DNA of 64,000 nt from Flammeovirga pectinis (GTDB lineage Bacteria; Bacteroidota; Bacteroidia; Cytophagales; Flammeovirgaceae), in assembly GCF_003970675.1 (NCBI RefSeq), contig NZ_CP034563.1, positions 310,001-374,000 of the forward strand, read 5' to 3'. Each line of letters opens with the position of its first letter. Positions within the stretch are counted from its first letter, which is position 1. Made by a program: the position numbers and the translations under genes. Shown one piece after another: positions 54,192 through 63,308 of this stretch. The notes under the pieces are model-generated. The model was given only the letters and a program-made list of their open reading frames with translations. It was not told the DNA's origin and searched no databases.

Positions 54192-55733
54192 TTAATAGCC
54201 TACGTTTTGTTTTAAGTTCGGATTTGCTGTCAGTTGATTAGACGGGATTGGAAATAAGTCTCTATGACTTGCCGTTGGAATACCTTCCTTTACTTTTCCT
54301 TTCCAAGGCCATTGGTAATCACCATCAGTAAACTGATTAAAGCGTATTAAATCTGTACGTCTATGCCCTTCCCAGAAAAGTTCTCTTGCACGTTCATCCA
54401 AAATAAAAGGTAAATCTAAATCTGCTGCCGAAATGCTACCCGCATTTGCTCTTGTGCGTAGTACATTAATATAGTCAACAGCTTGGCTCTGAGACCCACC
54501 AGAACCACCTCTCACTACAGCTTCTGCATACATTAAATAGGCATCAGAAAGTCTAAACATAGGCCAATCTGTATCTATTTGTACATTGTGATTTGAATCT
54601 GACAAATCTCCGTTTAGCTTTCTGTTACGAAATTTAGTGATTCCGTATCCATCTGTAAATAATCCAATATCATCAATTTCTAAATTTTGTCCGTCTGTCC
54701 AGAATAAAGCGCGGTAATCATTATCTAAATCAAATTTATTTACCAACGCTTTTGTTGTTCTTAAACCAGACCAAGCATCACCAGTTCCAAACATACCTTT
54801 GGCGTCCATTGTACCACCAATCTGAGCATGTACTAGATAAACTATACCCCCCCAAGTTTGGGTCTTACTTCCATCATAAGTAATAGGGAAAATCATTTCT
54901 GGACTTGTATGGTTATCCGATACGAAATTATGTCTGTATTCTGTAGGAATTGTATAGGGAGCTGACAATACCGGCTGTAGTGCTGTTAAACAATCATCAT
55001 ATCTGCTTGTACCAGTATATACTTCTGCATTTAAATATAATTTTGATAATAACATTCCTGCAGTAGCTTGATCCGCTCTACCGTATTCAAATTTAGGAGC
55101 TCCTAACTCTTCTTTAATTACTAGAAGTTCACTTTCTACATAGTTAAATAGGTCTATTCTTTCTATACGCTCTGGGAAAAAAGCTCCCGGAAGATCTTTT
55201 TCTGTAACAAAAGGCATTGCTCCAAAAAAGTCGATACCGTGCCAATAAGCCAATGCTCTAAGGAAACGAGCTTCTGCATGGAATTTTTTAATTTCTGCAT
55301 TCTCGTTGTCACTTGTAGCTCTAATGTACTCATTACATAATGCAACGGTGTACATTATTCTAGAGTGCATAGCTGCTATAAATGTATCTGTTGGTGTCCA
55401 TGTATGCCAATGGAAATCCTTAATTGTAGCATCGTTCCAAGACAAAACTGCTTCGTCTGTAGTTAATTCTTGAAGGTTCCAATATTGTCTTAAATAGTTG
55501 CCAAACCCTTCGTCAATACCTTCTATATCAGCCATACCATCTGGTCCTTTTTGACCAGAAATAGCAAATGTTGCGTAAAGTTTTGCGAGTCCTTCTTTGT
55601 AATCTGCTGTAGTGTTATACACATTGGCAGAGTTAATTACATTTTCATCGATAGGTGATACTTTAAGATCGTTCACGCATGATGTTAGCTGTAGAAGTAA
55701 AGCTGATAATATAAATATATATAGAGATTTCAT
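54192..55733 (-). CDS. SusD/RagB-family nutrient-binding lipoprotein (PUL 2)
   Basis: A 513-residue lipoprotein (lipobox LTSC). SusD features are the N-terminal NVYNTTADYKEGLAKLYATF, the FLRALAYWHGIDFFGAMPFV helix pair, MFRLSDAYLMYAEAV and the C-terminal LFWEGHRRTDLIRFNQF followed by LFPIPSNQLTANPNLKQN. It forms the lid of the SusC transporter encoded immediately upstream (11 bp gap). The ligand is likely a galacto-oligosaccharide, inferred from neighbouring GH53 genes. Confidence 0.96.
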   Translation of the reverse strand: MKSLYIFILSALLLQLTSCVNDLKVSPIDENVINSANVYNTTADYKEGLAKLYATFAISGQKGPDGMADIEGIDEGFGNYLRQYWNLQELTTDEAVLSWNDATIKDFHWHTWTPTDTFIAAMHSRIMYTVALCNEYIRATSDNENAEIKKFHAEARFLRALAYWHGIDFFGAMPFVTEKDLPGAFFPERIERIDLFNYVESELLVIKEELGAPKFEYGRADQATAGMLLSKLYLNAEVYTGTSRYDDCLTALQPVLSAPYTIPTEYRHNFVSDNHTSPEMIFPITYDGSKTQTWGGIVYLVHAQIGGTMDAKGMFGTGDAWSGLRTTKALVNKFDLDNDYRALFWTDGQNLEIDDIGLFTDGYGITKFRNRKLNGDLSDSNHNVQIDTDWPMFRLSDAYLMYAEAVVRGGSGGSQSQAVDYINVLRTRANAGSISAADLDLPFILDERARELFWEGHRRTDLIRFNQFTDGDYQWPWKGKVKEGIPTASHRDLFPIPSNQLTANPNLKQNVGY

Positions 55734-55744
55734 TTTAATTTCGA

Positions 55745-58700
55745 TTAAAAGTTAAGGTTTAGTCCAAATTGATATGTTCTTGGTACTGGATAAATATTAT
55801 TATCGATACCATAACCAACTTCTGGGTCAATGCCTTCATAATCTGTTACTACTAATGCATTCTGAATTGTAAAACTCATTCTTGCATCAATTTTATTATT
55901 GAATAATTTAGTTAGCGTATAGCCTAAACTAACATTATCTAGTTTAAAGAATGAGGCATCTTGTACATACATATCAGACCAATATTGAGGGTTTACAAAC
56001 CCAATATCTACGGCTTCTTTTCTTATGTTAGTAAAGTATCCATTTGCTGCAGATTGGTATAAACCGGATAACGAATTATTGGCCAAACCATTATTATACA
56101 CTTTGTTGCCAATACTCCATCTTCCTGACATTGAAAAATCAAAGTTTTTATAACTAACTCTTGTGTTTAAGCCAATTAAAAATTCTGGATTTGGATTGTT
56201 TGCATGGTATTTATTAAATTCATTACTACCTACTTCACCTGTACCACCTGTTCTATTTGCATATAACCCTTCTACTGGTTTTCCTGCTTCGTTATATACT
56301 TGTTGGAACACATAGAATGAGTTAGGTGATTGCCCAACTGAATGAATTTGAACCATGTTACCCTGCCCACCAGAAATTGCACCTGTTGGTACACCTGGAT
56401 CTTCTGGGTTATCTACTTTATTTAGTTTCGTTATCTCTCTTGTATTGTAAGTAAAGTTACCTCCTAAAGACCATGTAAGGTCATTTCTAGAAATAAGTCT
56501 TCCCATTAACGTTACCTCAAGACCTTTAATTTCCATGGTTCCTACATTGGTAACCAAATAGTTAGAAAAGTTACTTCCGTCTGCAATTGGTACTCTATTT
56601 AAAAGATCATCCGTTTCTTTCTGATACCCTTCTATTGTACCTGTTAACTTATCATCCCAAAGTCCAAAATCAACACCTAAGTTAATTGTCGTTGTTTCTT
56701 CCCATTTTAAGTTTGCATCATAAGGTGATGGACGAAGTGTATTATAAAATTCGTTTCCAAACTGATAATATGCCCCTTCTATACTTCTTCTGTATTTAGG
56801 AATTGCAGGGTAATACGGGTCTCCTACATTTGGAGATAAACCTTGTTGCCCAGTAATACCGTAACCAACTCTAAGTTTTAAGCTAGTTAATTGATCAACA
56901 TTGCTTAAAAAAGCTTCATTATTAATATTCCAAGCAAAGGCTAGAGAAGGGAAAGTACCCCATTGGTTTCCTTCTGCAAAACGAGAAGATCCATCTCTCC
57001 TAACCGTTGCTGTAACAACATATCTTTTATCGAAAGAGTAAATCATTCTGCCAAACATAGACACTAAATAATTCTCGTTCATGTATTGAGAATCTTGGAT
57101 AATTTGATCTCCTGCAGTATTTCTATCAAACGTAGTTCCGCTTCTTTTCCAATGTTGCCAAGAATAACCACCTATTACATCAACACTATGCTTACCAAAA
57201 GATTTATTATAGTTTAAGAAGAATTCTAAAAGTTTCGATTCTGTTTTTGATGTATAATCTAGTAATCTACCACCTTCTTCTCCTGTATAATCACGGTAAG
57301 TCCATGTAGTACCCGGTTTAGCATTGTCTACCCCATCAGTATTTGTATTGTCCATACCTAAATTAAGGTTGGCTTTTAAATCTTCTAGAAAATGGAATTT
57401 GTAATCTAATTGTACATTACCCGTAAAACGTTTAACGTCTGCTATGTTTTCTCTTAATTCTAACATAGAAACTGGGTTAGTAATAAAGGTATTTGCAGGA
57501 CCTTCAGGGTCAATACTACCATCTGCTAATGTTGACGATGTATAAGCAAAGAAGCCTTTATATTTATTACTTCCATTTCTTACAGGCTGTGTAGGATCGT
57601 AATCTACTGCCATTCCTACCGCTCCTGGGTCTCCAAAATTTGTATTTGCAGCAGTCCCTTTTGCGTTCACATTTACCGCTAAATGTTCATCAAAGAATTT
57701 AGGGTTAATATTTAATGATACAGTATGACGTTTTGTTGAAGTTGTCTTTAAGATGCCGTTCTCATCATTATAACCATATGATACTCTGTAAGGTGCATTT
57801 TTCACTTTTCCTGATAAGCTCAAGTTGGTTGCATAAGAAACAGAATTTCTAAAAATTTCTTTTTGCCAATCTGTATTTTCCGAACCTAATTTCTTGATAG
57901 CATTTGCATCAATACCACTAAATCCATTATCGGATAATCCTTTTACTAATGTTCTGTATTCATCTCCAGATAAATTATCCACATACTTTGTTGGTGTACT
58001 AATAGACACTTGATTATCGAAAGTAACTTTCATCTTGTCTGTAGTACCTTTTTTCGTTGTAATTAATATTACACCGTTAGAAGCTCTAGAACCATAAATT
58101 GCCGCAGCAGATGCATCTTTTAAAACAGTAAAAGATTCAATATCGCTTGGGTTTAAAGTATTCAATGGGTTTGATAATCCAGAAACATCACCATCGTCGA
58201 CAGGAAAACCATCAATTACAATAAGTGGATCGTTTGTAGCTCCTCCTAAAGAAGAACCTCCACGAATACGAATTGTAGAACCACTACCCGGTGCACCTGT
58301 ATTCCTTGTGATATTTACTCCAGCAATTTTACCCGTTAATAAATCTTGCGGTGAAGTGGTTACACCCTGAATAAAATCGGTATCTCCTAAAGTAGAAACA
58401 GCACCTGTTACGTCTGTTTTTTCTACTTCACCATAACCAATTACAACTACCTCTTCTAGTGTTTGTAAATCGACTTCTAATTCTACATCAATTCGCCCTA
58501 AAGTAGAAACATTAATTTCTTTTGTAAGGTAACCTATATAAGAAATTACTAATGTAGCTTCTCTATTACTTACGGATAAAGAATAGTCGCCATCAAAATC
58601 AGTTACCGTTCCATTGGTAGTACCTTTTTCTAAAATTGCGACACCTGGAATTCCAGTACCTTGGCCTTTTTCTGTGATATGACCTTTAACAATAACCTGT

Positions 58701-58759
58701 GCATTTGTAGCGAGAGCAGTTACAAATACAAAACTAAAAAATAGTAATAGCTTCTTCAT
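55745..58759 (-). CDS. SusC/RagA-family TonB-dependent outer-membrane transporter (PUL 2)
   Basis: A 1004-residue protein with a signal peptide (about 1-20, ATNAQ). In order: carboxypeptidase-regulatory-like domain (GIPGVAILEKGTTNGTVTDF), the segment EEVVVIGYGEVEKTDVTGAV, plug domain (IRGGSSLGGATNDPLIVIDG, VLKDASAAAIYGSRASNGVI), and a TonB-dependent barrel ending QFGLNLNF. It imports galactan-derived oligosaccharides with the SusD partner (substrate inferred). It is the first gene of the PUL 2 operon. Confidence 0.97.
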   Translation of the reverse strand: MKKLLLFFSFVFVTALATNAQVIVKGHITEKGQGTGIPGVAILEKGTTNGTVTDFDGDYSLSVSNREATLVISYIGYLTKEINVSTLGRIDVELEVDLQTLEEVVVIGYGEVEKTDVTGAVSTLGDTDFIQGVTTSPQDLLTGKIAGVNITRNTGAPGSGSTIRIRGGSSLGGATNDPLIVIDGFPVDDGDVSGLSNPLNTLNPSDIESFTVLKDASAAAIYGSRASNGVILITTKKGTTDKMKVTFDNQVSISTPTKYVDNLSGDEYRTLVKGLSDNGFSGIDANAIKKLGSENTDWQKEIFRNSVSYATNLSLSGKVKNAPYRVSYGYNDENGILKTTSTKRHTVSLNINPKFFDEHLAVNVNAKGTAANTNFGDPGAVGMAVDYDPTQPVRNGSNKYKGFFAYTSSTLADGSIDPEGPANTFITNPVSMLELRENIADVKRFTGNVQLDYKFHFLEDLKANLNLGMDNTNTDGVDNAKPGTTWTYRDYTGEEGGRLLDYTSKTESKLLEFFLNYNKSFGKHSVDVIGGYSWQHWKRSGTTFDRNTAGDQIIQDSQYMNENYLVSMFGRMIYSFDKRYVVTATVRRDGSSRFAEGNQWGTFPSLAFAWNINNEAFLSNVDQLTSLKLRVGYGITGQQGLSPNVGDPYYPAIPKYRRSIEGAYYQFGNEFYNTLRPSPYDANLKWEETTTINLGVDFGLWDDKLTGTIEGYQKETDDLLNRVPIADGSNFSNYLVTNVGTMEIKGLEVTLMGRLISRNDLTWSLGGNFTYNTREITKLNKVDNPEDPGVPTGAISGGQGNMVQIHSVGQSPNSFYVFQQVYNEAGKPVEGLYANRTGGTGEVGSNEFNKYHANNPNPEFLIGLNTRVSYKNFDFSMSGRWSIGNKVYNNGLANNSLSGLYQSAANGYFTNIRKEAVDIGFVNPQYWSDMYVQDASFFKLDNVSLGYTLTKLFNNKIDARMSFTIQNALVVTDYEGIDPEVGYGIDNNIYPVPRTYQFGLNLNF

Positions 58760-58793
58760 TTCATTTGTTTACAGTTAATTATTTCGAACACTG

Positions 58794-58801
58794 CAAACAT
58801 A
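58794..58801 (-). promoter_or_regulatory. Candidate -7 element of PUL 2 (TATGTTTG on - strand)
   Basis: Matches TAnnTTTG and lies 35 bp upstream of the SusC start. No good -33 TTTG; activator-dependent promoters of PULs often lack it. Confidence 0.45.
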
Positions 58802-59104
58802 GGTTAAAGAGTCTCTTTTACACTTTCACTTTTCTTACATAAAGTTTAAATTTTATAACATTTAGGCTAAAAAAGACAAAAATTACGTGTTTTTATTATA
58901 AAAAATTATAAAATGATTGTAAATAGATATAAATAAGAAGAATATATTTATTAAAAAGAATCAATAAATATTAAGGGAAAACTCTTTTATTCTCTATTTG
59001 TAATTCATTTATTACATTCAAATTTTACATTCCTAGAATAGAGTACAGAATACTCTTACTATTATAGTATATGATTAATATTAAACATAATACAATTTAG
59101 AGAA

Positions 59105-59140
59105 CAAAAAAGCATTACCCTTTAAAAAGCAATGCCTCTA
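59105..59140 (-). terminator. Probable terminator of the OB-fold lipoprotein gene
   Basis: On the - strand GGCATTGC, a loop, then GGTAATGC can form at least 5 bp, followed by six T. It shares about 30 bases with the element at 60008-60043. Confidence 0.5.
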
Positions 59141-59147
59141 GTTTATC
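59112..59147. repeat. Dispersed repeat, copy 1 (about 36 bp)
   Basis: Shares CCTTTAAAA(A)GCAATGCCT and GTTTATC with copy 2 at 60008-60043, in the same orientation. Both copies lie downstream of a leftward gene and include a terminator-like hairpin. Confidence 0.6.
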
Positions 59148-59183
59148 GTATTCTACACAATTTAACTTGTGTAGAATACGATA
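59144..59183. repeat. Long perfect inverted repeat
   Basis: Two 17-base arms (59144-59160 and 59167-59183) with a 6-base spacer, starting 29 bp past the stop of the OB-fold lipoprotein gene. No T run follows on the - strand, so it probably stabilises or terminates jointly with the adjacent hairpin. Confidence 0.75.
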
Positions 59184-59211
59184 ATGTATTTATTAAAGTA
59201 GAATTATTGTA

Positions 59212-59946
59212 TTAAATAATAACTGCTTTTTCTACAAGAACATCATAAACATATCCCGACCCAAAGTCTTTGTCCAAAGTAACGGTTCCTTTAATAGTTA
59301 CAACCTCACCTACTTTAAAAGTATCATTAGTAGTGATGGTAATATCGTATTTTCCATTCCCTATTGATCCATCTTGTAAATGCACGAAATTAACTTTCAT
59401 CACACCATTGTTTACTTTTACCACTTTCCCTTTAATAATTACTTGTTTGTTTAAGTAAGATTTAGGATTTTCAAAAAGTTCTGCAACACTTATTCCGTTT
59501 GGTGCTTTTTCTATATGATCTACACTTGTCTTTTCTTCTGGATTACTGTGAGTATTGGTTTTTGCAACACCTTTATTTGTATCTCTAATACCTTCAGAAA
59601 AAATAACACTCTCAAAAGTTCGGTTTAAAGTCTTACTCTCAAAATTTCTCATTTCCATTCCGCCATCATAATAATACGTAGCTCCAATTTCTATTTGTCT
59701 ACCTGGCACTGCCATCCAATATTCGTTTCCTTTTTCAGAGACTTTAATATATATATATCCTCCAGAAGCAATCTTCTCTTTTACAACAACTTTATGCGTA
59801 TTTTCATCTAATACCTCCTCTGTAATTGTTGAATTAATTACCTCTGCTGACGACGATTTCCCCTCATTAGAATTTGTTTGCTCTGAAGTGTTACAACTTG
59901 CTAAAAAGCTTAGTGAAGCTACTATAAATGCAATATAAATTTTCAT
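59212..59946 (-). CDS. OB-fold lipoprotein of unknown function
   Basis: A 244-residue protein; the ATG at 59946 (MKIYIAF) is chosen over an ATG 13 codons upstream because it opens the signal peptide directly. Lipobox LASC is followed by a Ser/Asn-rich linker. The middle (residues about 45-120) has YIYIKVSEKGNEYWMAVPG, resembling a GW/SH3-like or OB-like domain; the C-terminal ~80 residues (NKQVIIKGKVVKVNNGVMKV, TFKVGEVVTIKGTVTLDKDF) are a clear OB fold of the type seen in NrfJ-related proteins. It is a putative periplasmic/outer-membrane lipoprotein; ligand unknown. Confidence 0.8.
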   Translation of the reverse strand: MKIYIAFIVASLSFLASCNTSEQTNSNEGKSSSAEVINSTITEEVLDENTHKVVVKEKIASGGYIYIKVSEKGNEYWMAVPGRQIEIGATYYYDGGMEMRNFESKTLNRTFESVIFSEGIRDTNKGVAKTNTHSNPEEKTSVDHIEKAPNGISVAELFENPKSYLNKQVIIKGKVVKVNNGVMKVNFVHLQDGSIGNGKYDITITTNDTFKVGEVVTIKGTVTLDKDFGSGYVYDVLVEKAVII

Positions 59947-60000
59947 TCTTCTTCTATTTTTTTGATTTAAGGTAAATTTAATCAAATGATTTTTAGATAC

Positions 60001-60030
60001 AACAAAGGCACTGCTCCTTTAAAAGCAATG
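60001..60030 (-). terminator. Probable terminator of the GNAT gene
   Basis: On the - strand an 8 bp stem (GGCATTGC with GCAGTGCC, one G-T pair) and 10-base loop, followed by TTTGTTGT, about 116 bp beyond the GNAT stop. Confidence 0.5.
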
Positions 60031-60043
60031 CCTATTGTTTATC
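60008..60043. repeat. Dispersed repeat, copy 2 (about 36 bp)
   Basis: See copy 1 at 59112-59147; about 30 of 36 positions agree, allowing one gap. Confidence 0.6.
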
Positions 60044-60145
60044 AAATCTGTGTAACATTTTTTGTGAATTGTCTAGCTCATAATTTAAATCTATTTACCA
60101 AAAGGTTTTTCAAATCAGGTTTTATGATTAGAATTCAGCATAATA

Positions 60146-60691
60146 TTAAAATTGTTCAGACGGATGTGCCCATTGTTTAGGATTTGAATAAGGACCTGTA
60201 ATAGTTGTATTTGATACGATTCCGTTAAGTATCCCTTCTTTAAATTCTTTAGCGAACCAATTTTCCAATGGCATTTCAGACTTTACAGGTAAACCTATTT
60301 TATGAGGTGTATTGTATCTTCTTCCATAATGATGTATTTCTCCACCAATAAAAACTACATCTGGCTGAAGTTCTTTCTCTGCAATATCCATTAGTTCTGT
60401 TGCTAATCCTTGTCTTTGGAAATCTGGTAAAACGGCAAGTGGAGCTAGAACATAACAATTTAACTCTGGATTAGAATCTATTGTTATTGGCGTATAACAT
60501 GCGTGTGCAACTCCTTTATAAATAATAGAATAACTTCCGTCGTCAATCATGTCAACAGCAAGGTCAGCATATAATTTTGCATGGCGTTCATCGTAAATTC
60601 CTCCAGCCTCTTTAAATGATGTGTATTCAATGTTAAAAGCTAATTCTTTGTGTTCTTTTGTCTTTGCGTCTGTTCTAAAATTTGTTTCCAT
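60146..60691 (-). CDS. GNAT-family N-acetyltransferase
   Basis: A 181-residue cytosolic protein. Acetyl-CoA-binding motif A is LAPLAVLPDFQRQGLATELM (Q/R-x-x-G-x-A type), preceded by the beta-4 strand CYVLAP. The region SYSIIYKGVAHACYTPITI fits strands 2-3. It resembles YhbS-like acetyltransferases. The acceptor is unknown. It is transcribed alone. Confidence 0.88.
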   Translation of the reverse strand: METNFRTDAKTKEHKELAFNIEYTSFKEAGGIYDERHAKLYADLAVDMIDDGSYSIIYKGVAHACYTPITIDSNPELNCYVLAPLAVLPDFQRQGLATELMDIAEKELQPDVVFIGGEIHHYGRRYNTPHKIGLPVKSEMPLENWFAKEFKEGILNGIVSNTTITGPYSNPKQWAHPSEQF

Positions 60692-60708
60692 TATATTAAA
60701 TTTAATTT

Positions 60709-60835
60709 GTGTAACGTTTTATAAATTCCTCTTGAACCAATTCTATAGGATAATCAGCATAAGAGTAAATGTAATTTATTGCTATACCATCAAGGTCTGA
60801 TACTATATCAAATAGGTTGGGTGTATTACTTACTT
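60709..60835 (-). pseudogene. C-terminal fragment of an unrecognised gene
   Basis: On the - strand about 41 codons are open without a start codon, ending LVQEEFIKRYTN before the stop. The amino-acid composition is protein-like (FDIVSDLDGIAINYIYSYAD). It directly abuts the antitoxin remnant on the opposite strand. Probably a decayed gene. Confidence 0.35.
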
Positions 60836-60918
60836 CTCAGCAAGCTACTGATTTATTAGGTATCTCACGTCCAACATTGATAAAGCTTTCTGATTATGAT
60901 AATAATAGCTTAAACTAA
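60826..60918 (+). pseudogene. Remnant of an excisionase/antitoxin-type HTH protein
   Basis: The reading frame encodes LLTSQQATDLLGISRPTLIK, which matches the helix-turn-helix core of excisionase-family DNA-binding antitoxins that pair with PIN-type toxins. There is no start codon nearby and the frame ends after ten unrelated residues, so only the core survives. Confidence 0.6.
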
Positions 60919-61116
60919 AAATGGAAATCGAAGAATGTGTCATGAAGAAGATATAAGAAACTTGTAATAGATTTTATTTAGTTTTTATATTATTATTTTA
61001 ATAATGTAGTAAAAATGTTGTAAAAAATATAAGAAAATGAAGTGTATAATTCAATCTGAAAATTTTAGAATTCTATTAAAATTGCAACTTAACTTTATAA
61101 ATATAAAGCAAATATT

Positions 61117-61290
61117 ATGACTGATAATAAAATTGATAAACATTCAAAAGTAAATAAAGGTATGAAAAAATTTTCCATTGGTGTATTTATATGTTACTTG
61201 CTTATGAGGGTTTTCGAATTAGGTTTTGAATCCGGTATTAAAAAAAACACTTCTCTACCTTTAGAAGATTCATTAGAGATAAAGGATTAA
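61117..61290 (+). CDS. Small single-span membrane protein (57 aa)
   Basis: An ATG-started frame of 57 codons: a basic N-terminus (TDNKIDKHSKVNKGMKK), a hydrophobic helix (FSIGVFICYLLMRVFELGF) and an acidic tail (LPLEDSLEIKD). A topology with the N-terminus inside is favoured by the positive charges. It lies in a decayed stretch but has an intact frame. No family recognised. Confidence 0.5.
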   Translation: MTDNKIDKHSKVNKGMKKFSIGVFICYLLMRVFELGFESGIKKNTSLPLEDSLEIKD

Positions 61291-61351
61291 AAAAGTGGTT
61301 TTTTCGCATTGATTCGAAGATTTTTTTTCTTTTTCAATTTATGTCTTTTCC

Positions 61352-61489
61352 TTAAACAGCTAAGCTTTTGAAAGCTTCGAGATTAGACATACCCTTCCTG
61401 TCAGAAAGTTGATCTTTTTGGATCATTCTTACCGTTTCTATTCCTGAAATTGTATACTCTGGTAAATCAAAACTTTTAAACTCTTTGAC
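61352..61489 (-). pseudogene. C-terminal fragment of a DDE transposase
   Basis: On the - strand the frame reads LVKEFKSFDLPEYTISGIE, then TVRMIQKDQL, ending FKSLAV. The pattern T-I-x-G-I-E-x-x-x-M-I-x-K-x-Q is common near the end of IS6-like DDE transposases. It overlaps the end of the ISL3-like fragment in another frame, so an internal deletion joined them. Confidence 0.55.
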
Positions 61490-61685
61490 TAGAATCTGAC
61501 CAGGATAAATCTTTGAGGTTACGTACATAATAGCTATGTTTCGAATTACTTTCTGTATGACAACAAGGACATTTTCCAGAAGGAGATATAGATTTCAAAT
61601 GAATGACTCTTTTCCTTATAGTATTAGATTCATTGATAGAAAAAGTAGAGAGTGATATCATCATAACAAAATTAATAATATCCAA
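61476..61685 (-). pseudogene. N-terminal fragment of an ISL3-like transposase
   Basis: Up to 69 codons, starting with a TTG (an internal ATG lies at 61664). The zinc-binding segment CPCCHTESNSKHSYYVRNLK followed by DLSW matches the N-terminal domain of ISL3-family transposases, which normally continue for another 300 or more residues. No terminal inverted repeats were found. It is an inactive remnant. Confidence 0.6.
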
Positions 61686-61901
61686 TCTGCTATAATGTTA
61701 AAAAAGATTTCCACCAAAAGTGAATCAGAACACCCTCTTGTAGAGTTACTCAACCATTTGAATTAATGAGTAGATTGCCATTATTATCTACATTTTTTAT
61801 ATCCCATATATTCTGTTTATTCTCTGTTGTTTGCTTATTTTTATCCAACTATTCTGTGCGTAATAGAATAAAGTAGAACTAGTATATAAATTCTTTAATC
61901 A

Positions 61902-63281
61902 ATGTCCGACTTTCTTACTACACTTCTTATCATGATTGGTGTAGGGCTTCTATTTCTTGTTCCATCTGCATTTATTGGAGGTAAAGTAATGCTAACAATT
62001 GTCACTTTACTCTTAACTGGAATTAGCTGTTATTTGCTCTTATATGGGAAGGCCTTGGGTAAATCTTTTGCTAATAGCACTACTCCAACTTCTATAGACC
62101 TAGAATTAGTACTATTATTTTTGTCCTTTGCTGCTTTGTACACTTTTATTGCTTATGGTTCTTTTTGTCTTAAACAGGCAACTTATGGAATAGACGGCTA
62201 TAAGATTAAGCTACTTATTTGGTTTATTATACTGATAGGCTATCCAACATATTTGTCTGTTAGTGCTGCATTAAGTTTATATCATGTTCAGAAAAAAAAT
62301 TATACTACTGCTATTATTATAGTACATGCCATAGATTTCCCTGTACTAATTGACCGTATAAAATTCTTTGATTCTAAAACAAAAAAAGCATCTTCTGTTT
62401 CTTACAGGTATCATGAAAATGATAGAAAAATGAATCAAATTGAAGGTTTAAGTTCTGATAACGAACAGATGCGATATCAAAGATATTACACACAATTGAG
62501 TCCTACTTTAATTCCAATCGGGTTCGATTCTTTTGAGTTATCTTGGTACTCAATATCAGAAAGTAGATTCTATAGAGACACCTTTCCAATAGATCAGAAA
62601 AAATTAAAAATAGATGAGAACTACGATGGATATTTAACTATTAGTGATCTGTTGATTAATATATTACCTGATGGAAATGTAGATGTATTAAAAAGGGAGT
62701 ACACAAGTTATACTCATTTAGGGGCTTATTTTGATGTTGCTTTTACTCCCGTTGATGGACAAAGTATTGATACTATTTGGAAAAACCACTCTCAAATTGA
62801 TGAACAAAATATCAATTATAGAAATTTGAATATTGATTTTGAACGTTTAAAAGCAGGAACAGTTAGAAACCTATCTCCAGAAGAAATATTGAGTTTTAGA
62901 AATGTATATGCTTACGGAATTGATATTGAGTTACTACAAAAAGAGGAGACTATTTCTGAATTTAGAGATATAACAGTTGTTGATTTTTATTTAAATCAAT
63001 ATTCAAGATCTTCTAAATTTTTAAAGAAAATAAGCACTACACCATTGCCAAGTTTAATTAGGGTTAAACATATAGACAACAAGGATCAATATCACTGGGT
63101 AACTATTATGTTTGATAAGAAAGAGTTACTCAAACAATTTGAATTTTTTACTAAAACACATAAAAATGAAGTGTCTTTTAAGATCGTTATAAATTCTTCA
63201 GCTTTAAAAAAGAGTACGATTTGGTTACAATCTAATGATGATAAAATAGTTTTAGATAATTGGTCTATTATTAAGAGGTAA
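61902..63281 (+). CDS. Four-TM membrane protein with large C-terminal domain (possibly DUF2931-like)
   Basis: A 459-residue protein. Four hydrophobic segments lie at about 4-22, 29-47, 68-90 and 103-126. The remaining ~330 residues are soluble. The segment FDSFELSWYSISESRFYRD near residue 207 resembles the core of DUF2931, a domain seen in some Bacteroidota proteins near secretion-system effectors. The C-terminal region (TVVDFYLNQYSRSSKFLKK, HWVTIMFDKKELL) was not recognised. Family assignment is tentative; being beside transposase and antitoxin debris suggests acquired DNA. Confidence 0.75.
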   Translation: MSDFLTTLLIMIGVGLLFLVPSAFIGGKVMLTIVTLLLTGISCYLLLYGKALGKSFANSTTPTSIDLELVLLFLSFAALYTFIAYGSFCLKQATYGIDGYKIKLLIWFIILIGYPTYLSVSAALSLYHVQKKNYTTAIIIVHAIDFPVLIDRIKFFDSKTKKASSVSYRYHENDRKMNQIEGLSSDNEQMRYQRYYTQLSPTLIPIGFDSFELSWYSISESRFYRDTFPIDQKKLKIDENYDGYLTISDLLINILPDGNVDVLKREYTSYTHLGAYFDVAFTPVDGQSIDTIWKNHSQIDEQNINYRNLNIDFERLKAGTVRNLSPEEILSFRNVYAYGIDIELLQKEETISEFRDITVVDFYLNQYSRSSKFLKKISTTPLPSLIRVKHIDNKDQYHWVTIMFDKKELLKQFEFFTKTHKNEVSFKIVINSSALKKSTIWLQSNDDKIVLDNWSIIKR

Positions 63282-63308
63282 TTCTTTTAACTTGGGCTTC
63301 GTTAATAG

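Larger units (their letters stand above)
58760..59211. other. Gene-free stretch upstream of PUL 2
   Basis: 452 bp, strongly AT-rich. It holds the candidate PUL 2 promoter, a terminator-like repeat (59112-59147) and a long perfect hairpin (59144-59183). No frame or regulator gene was seen. Confidence 0.5.
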
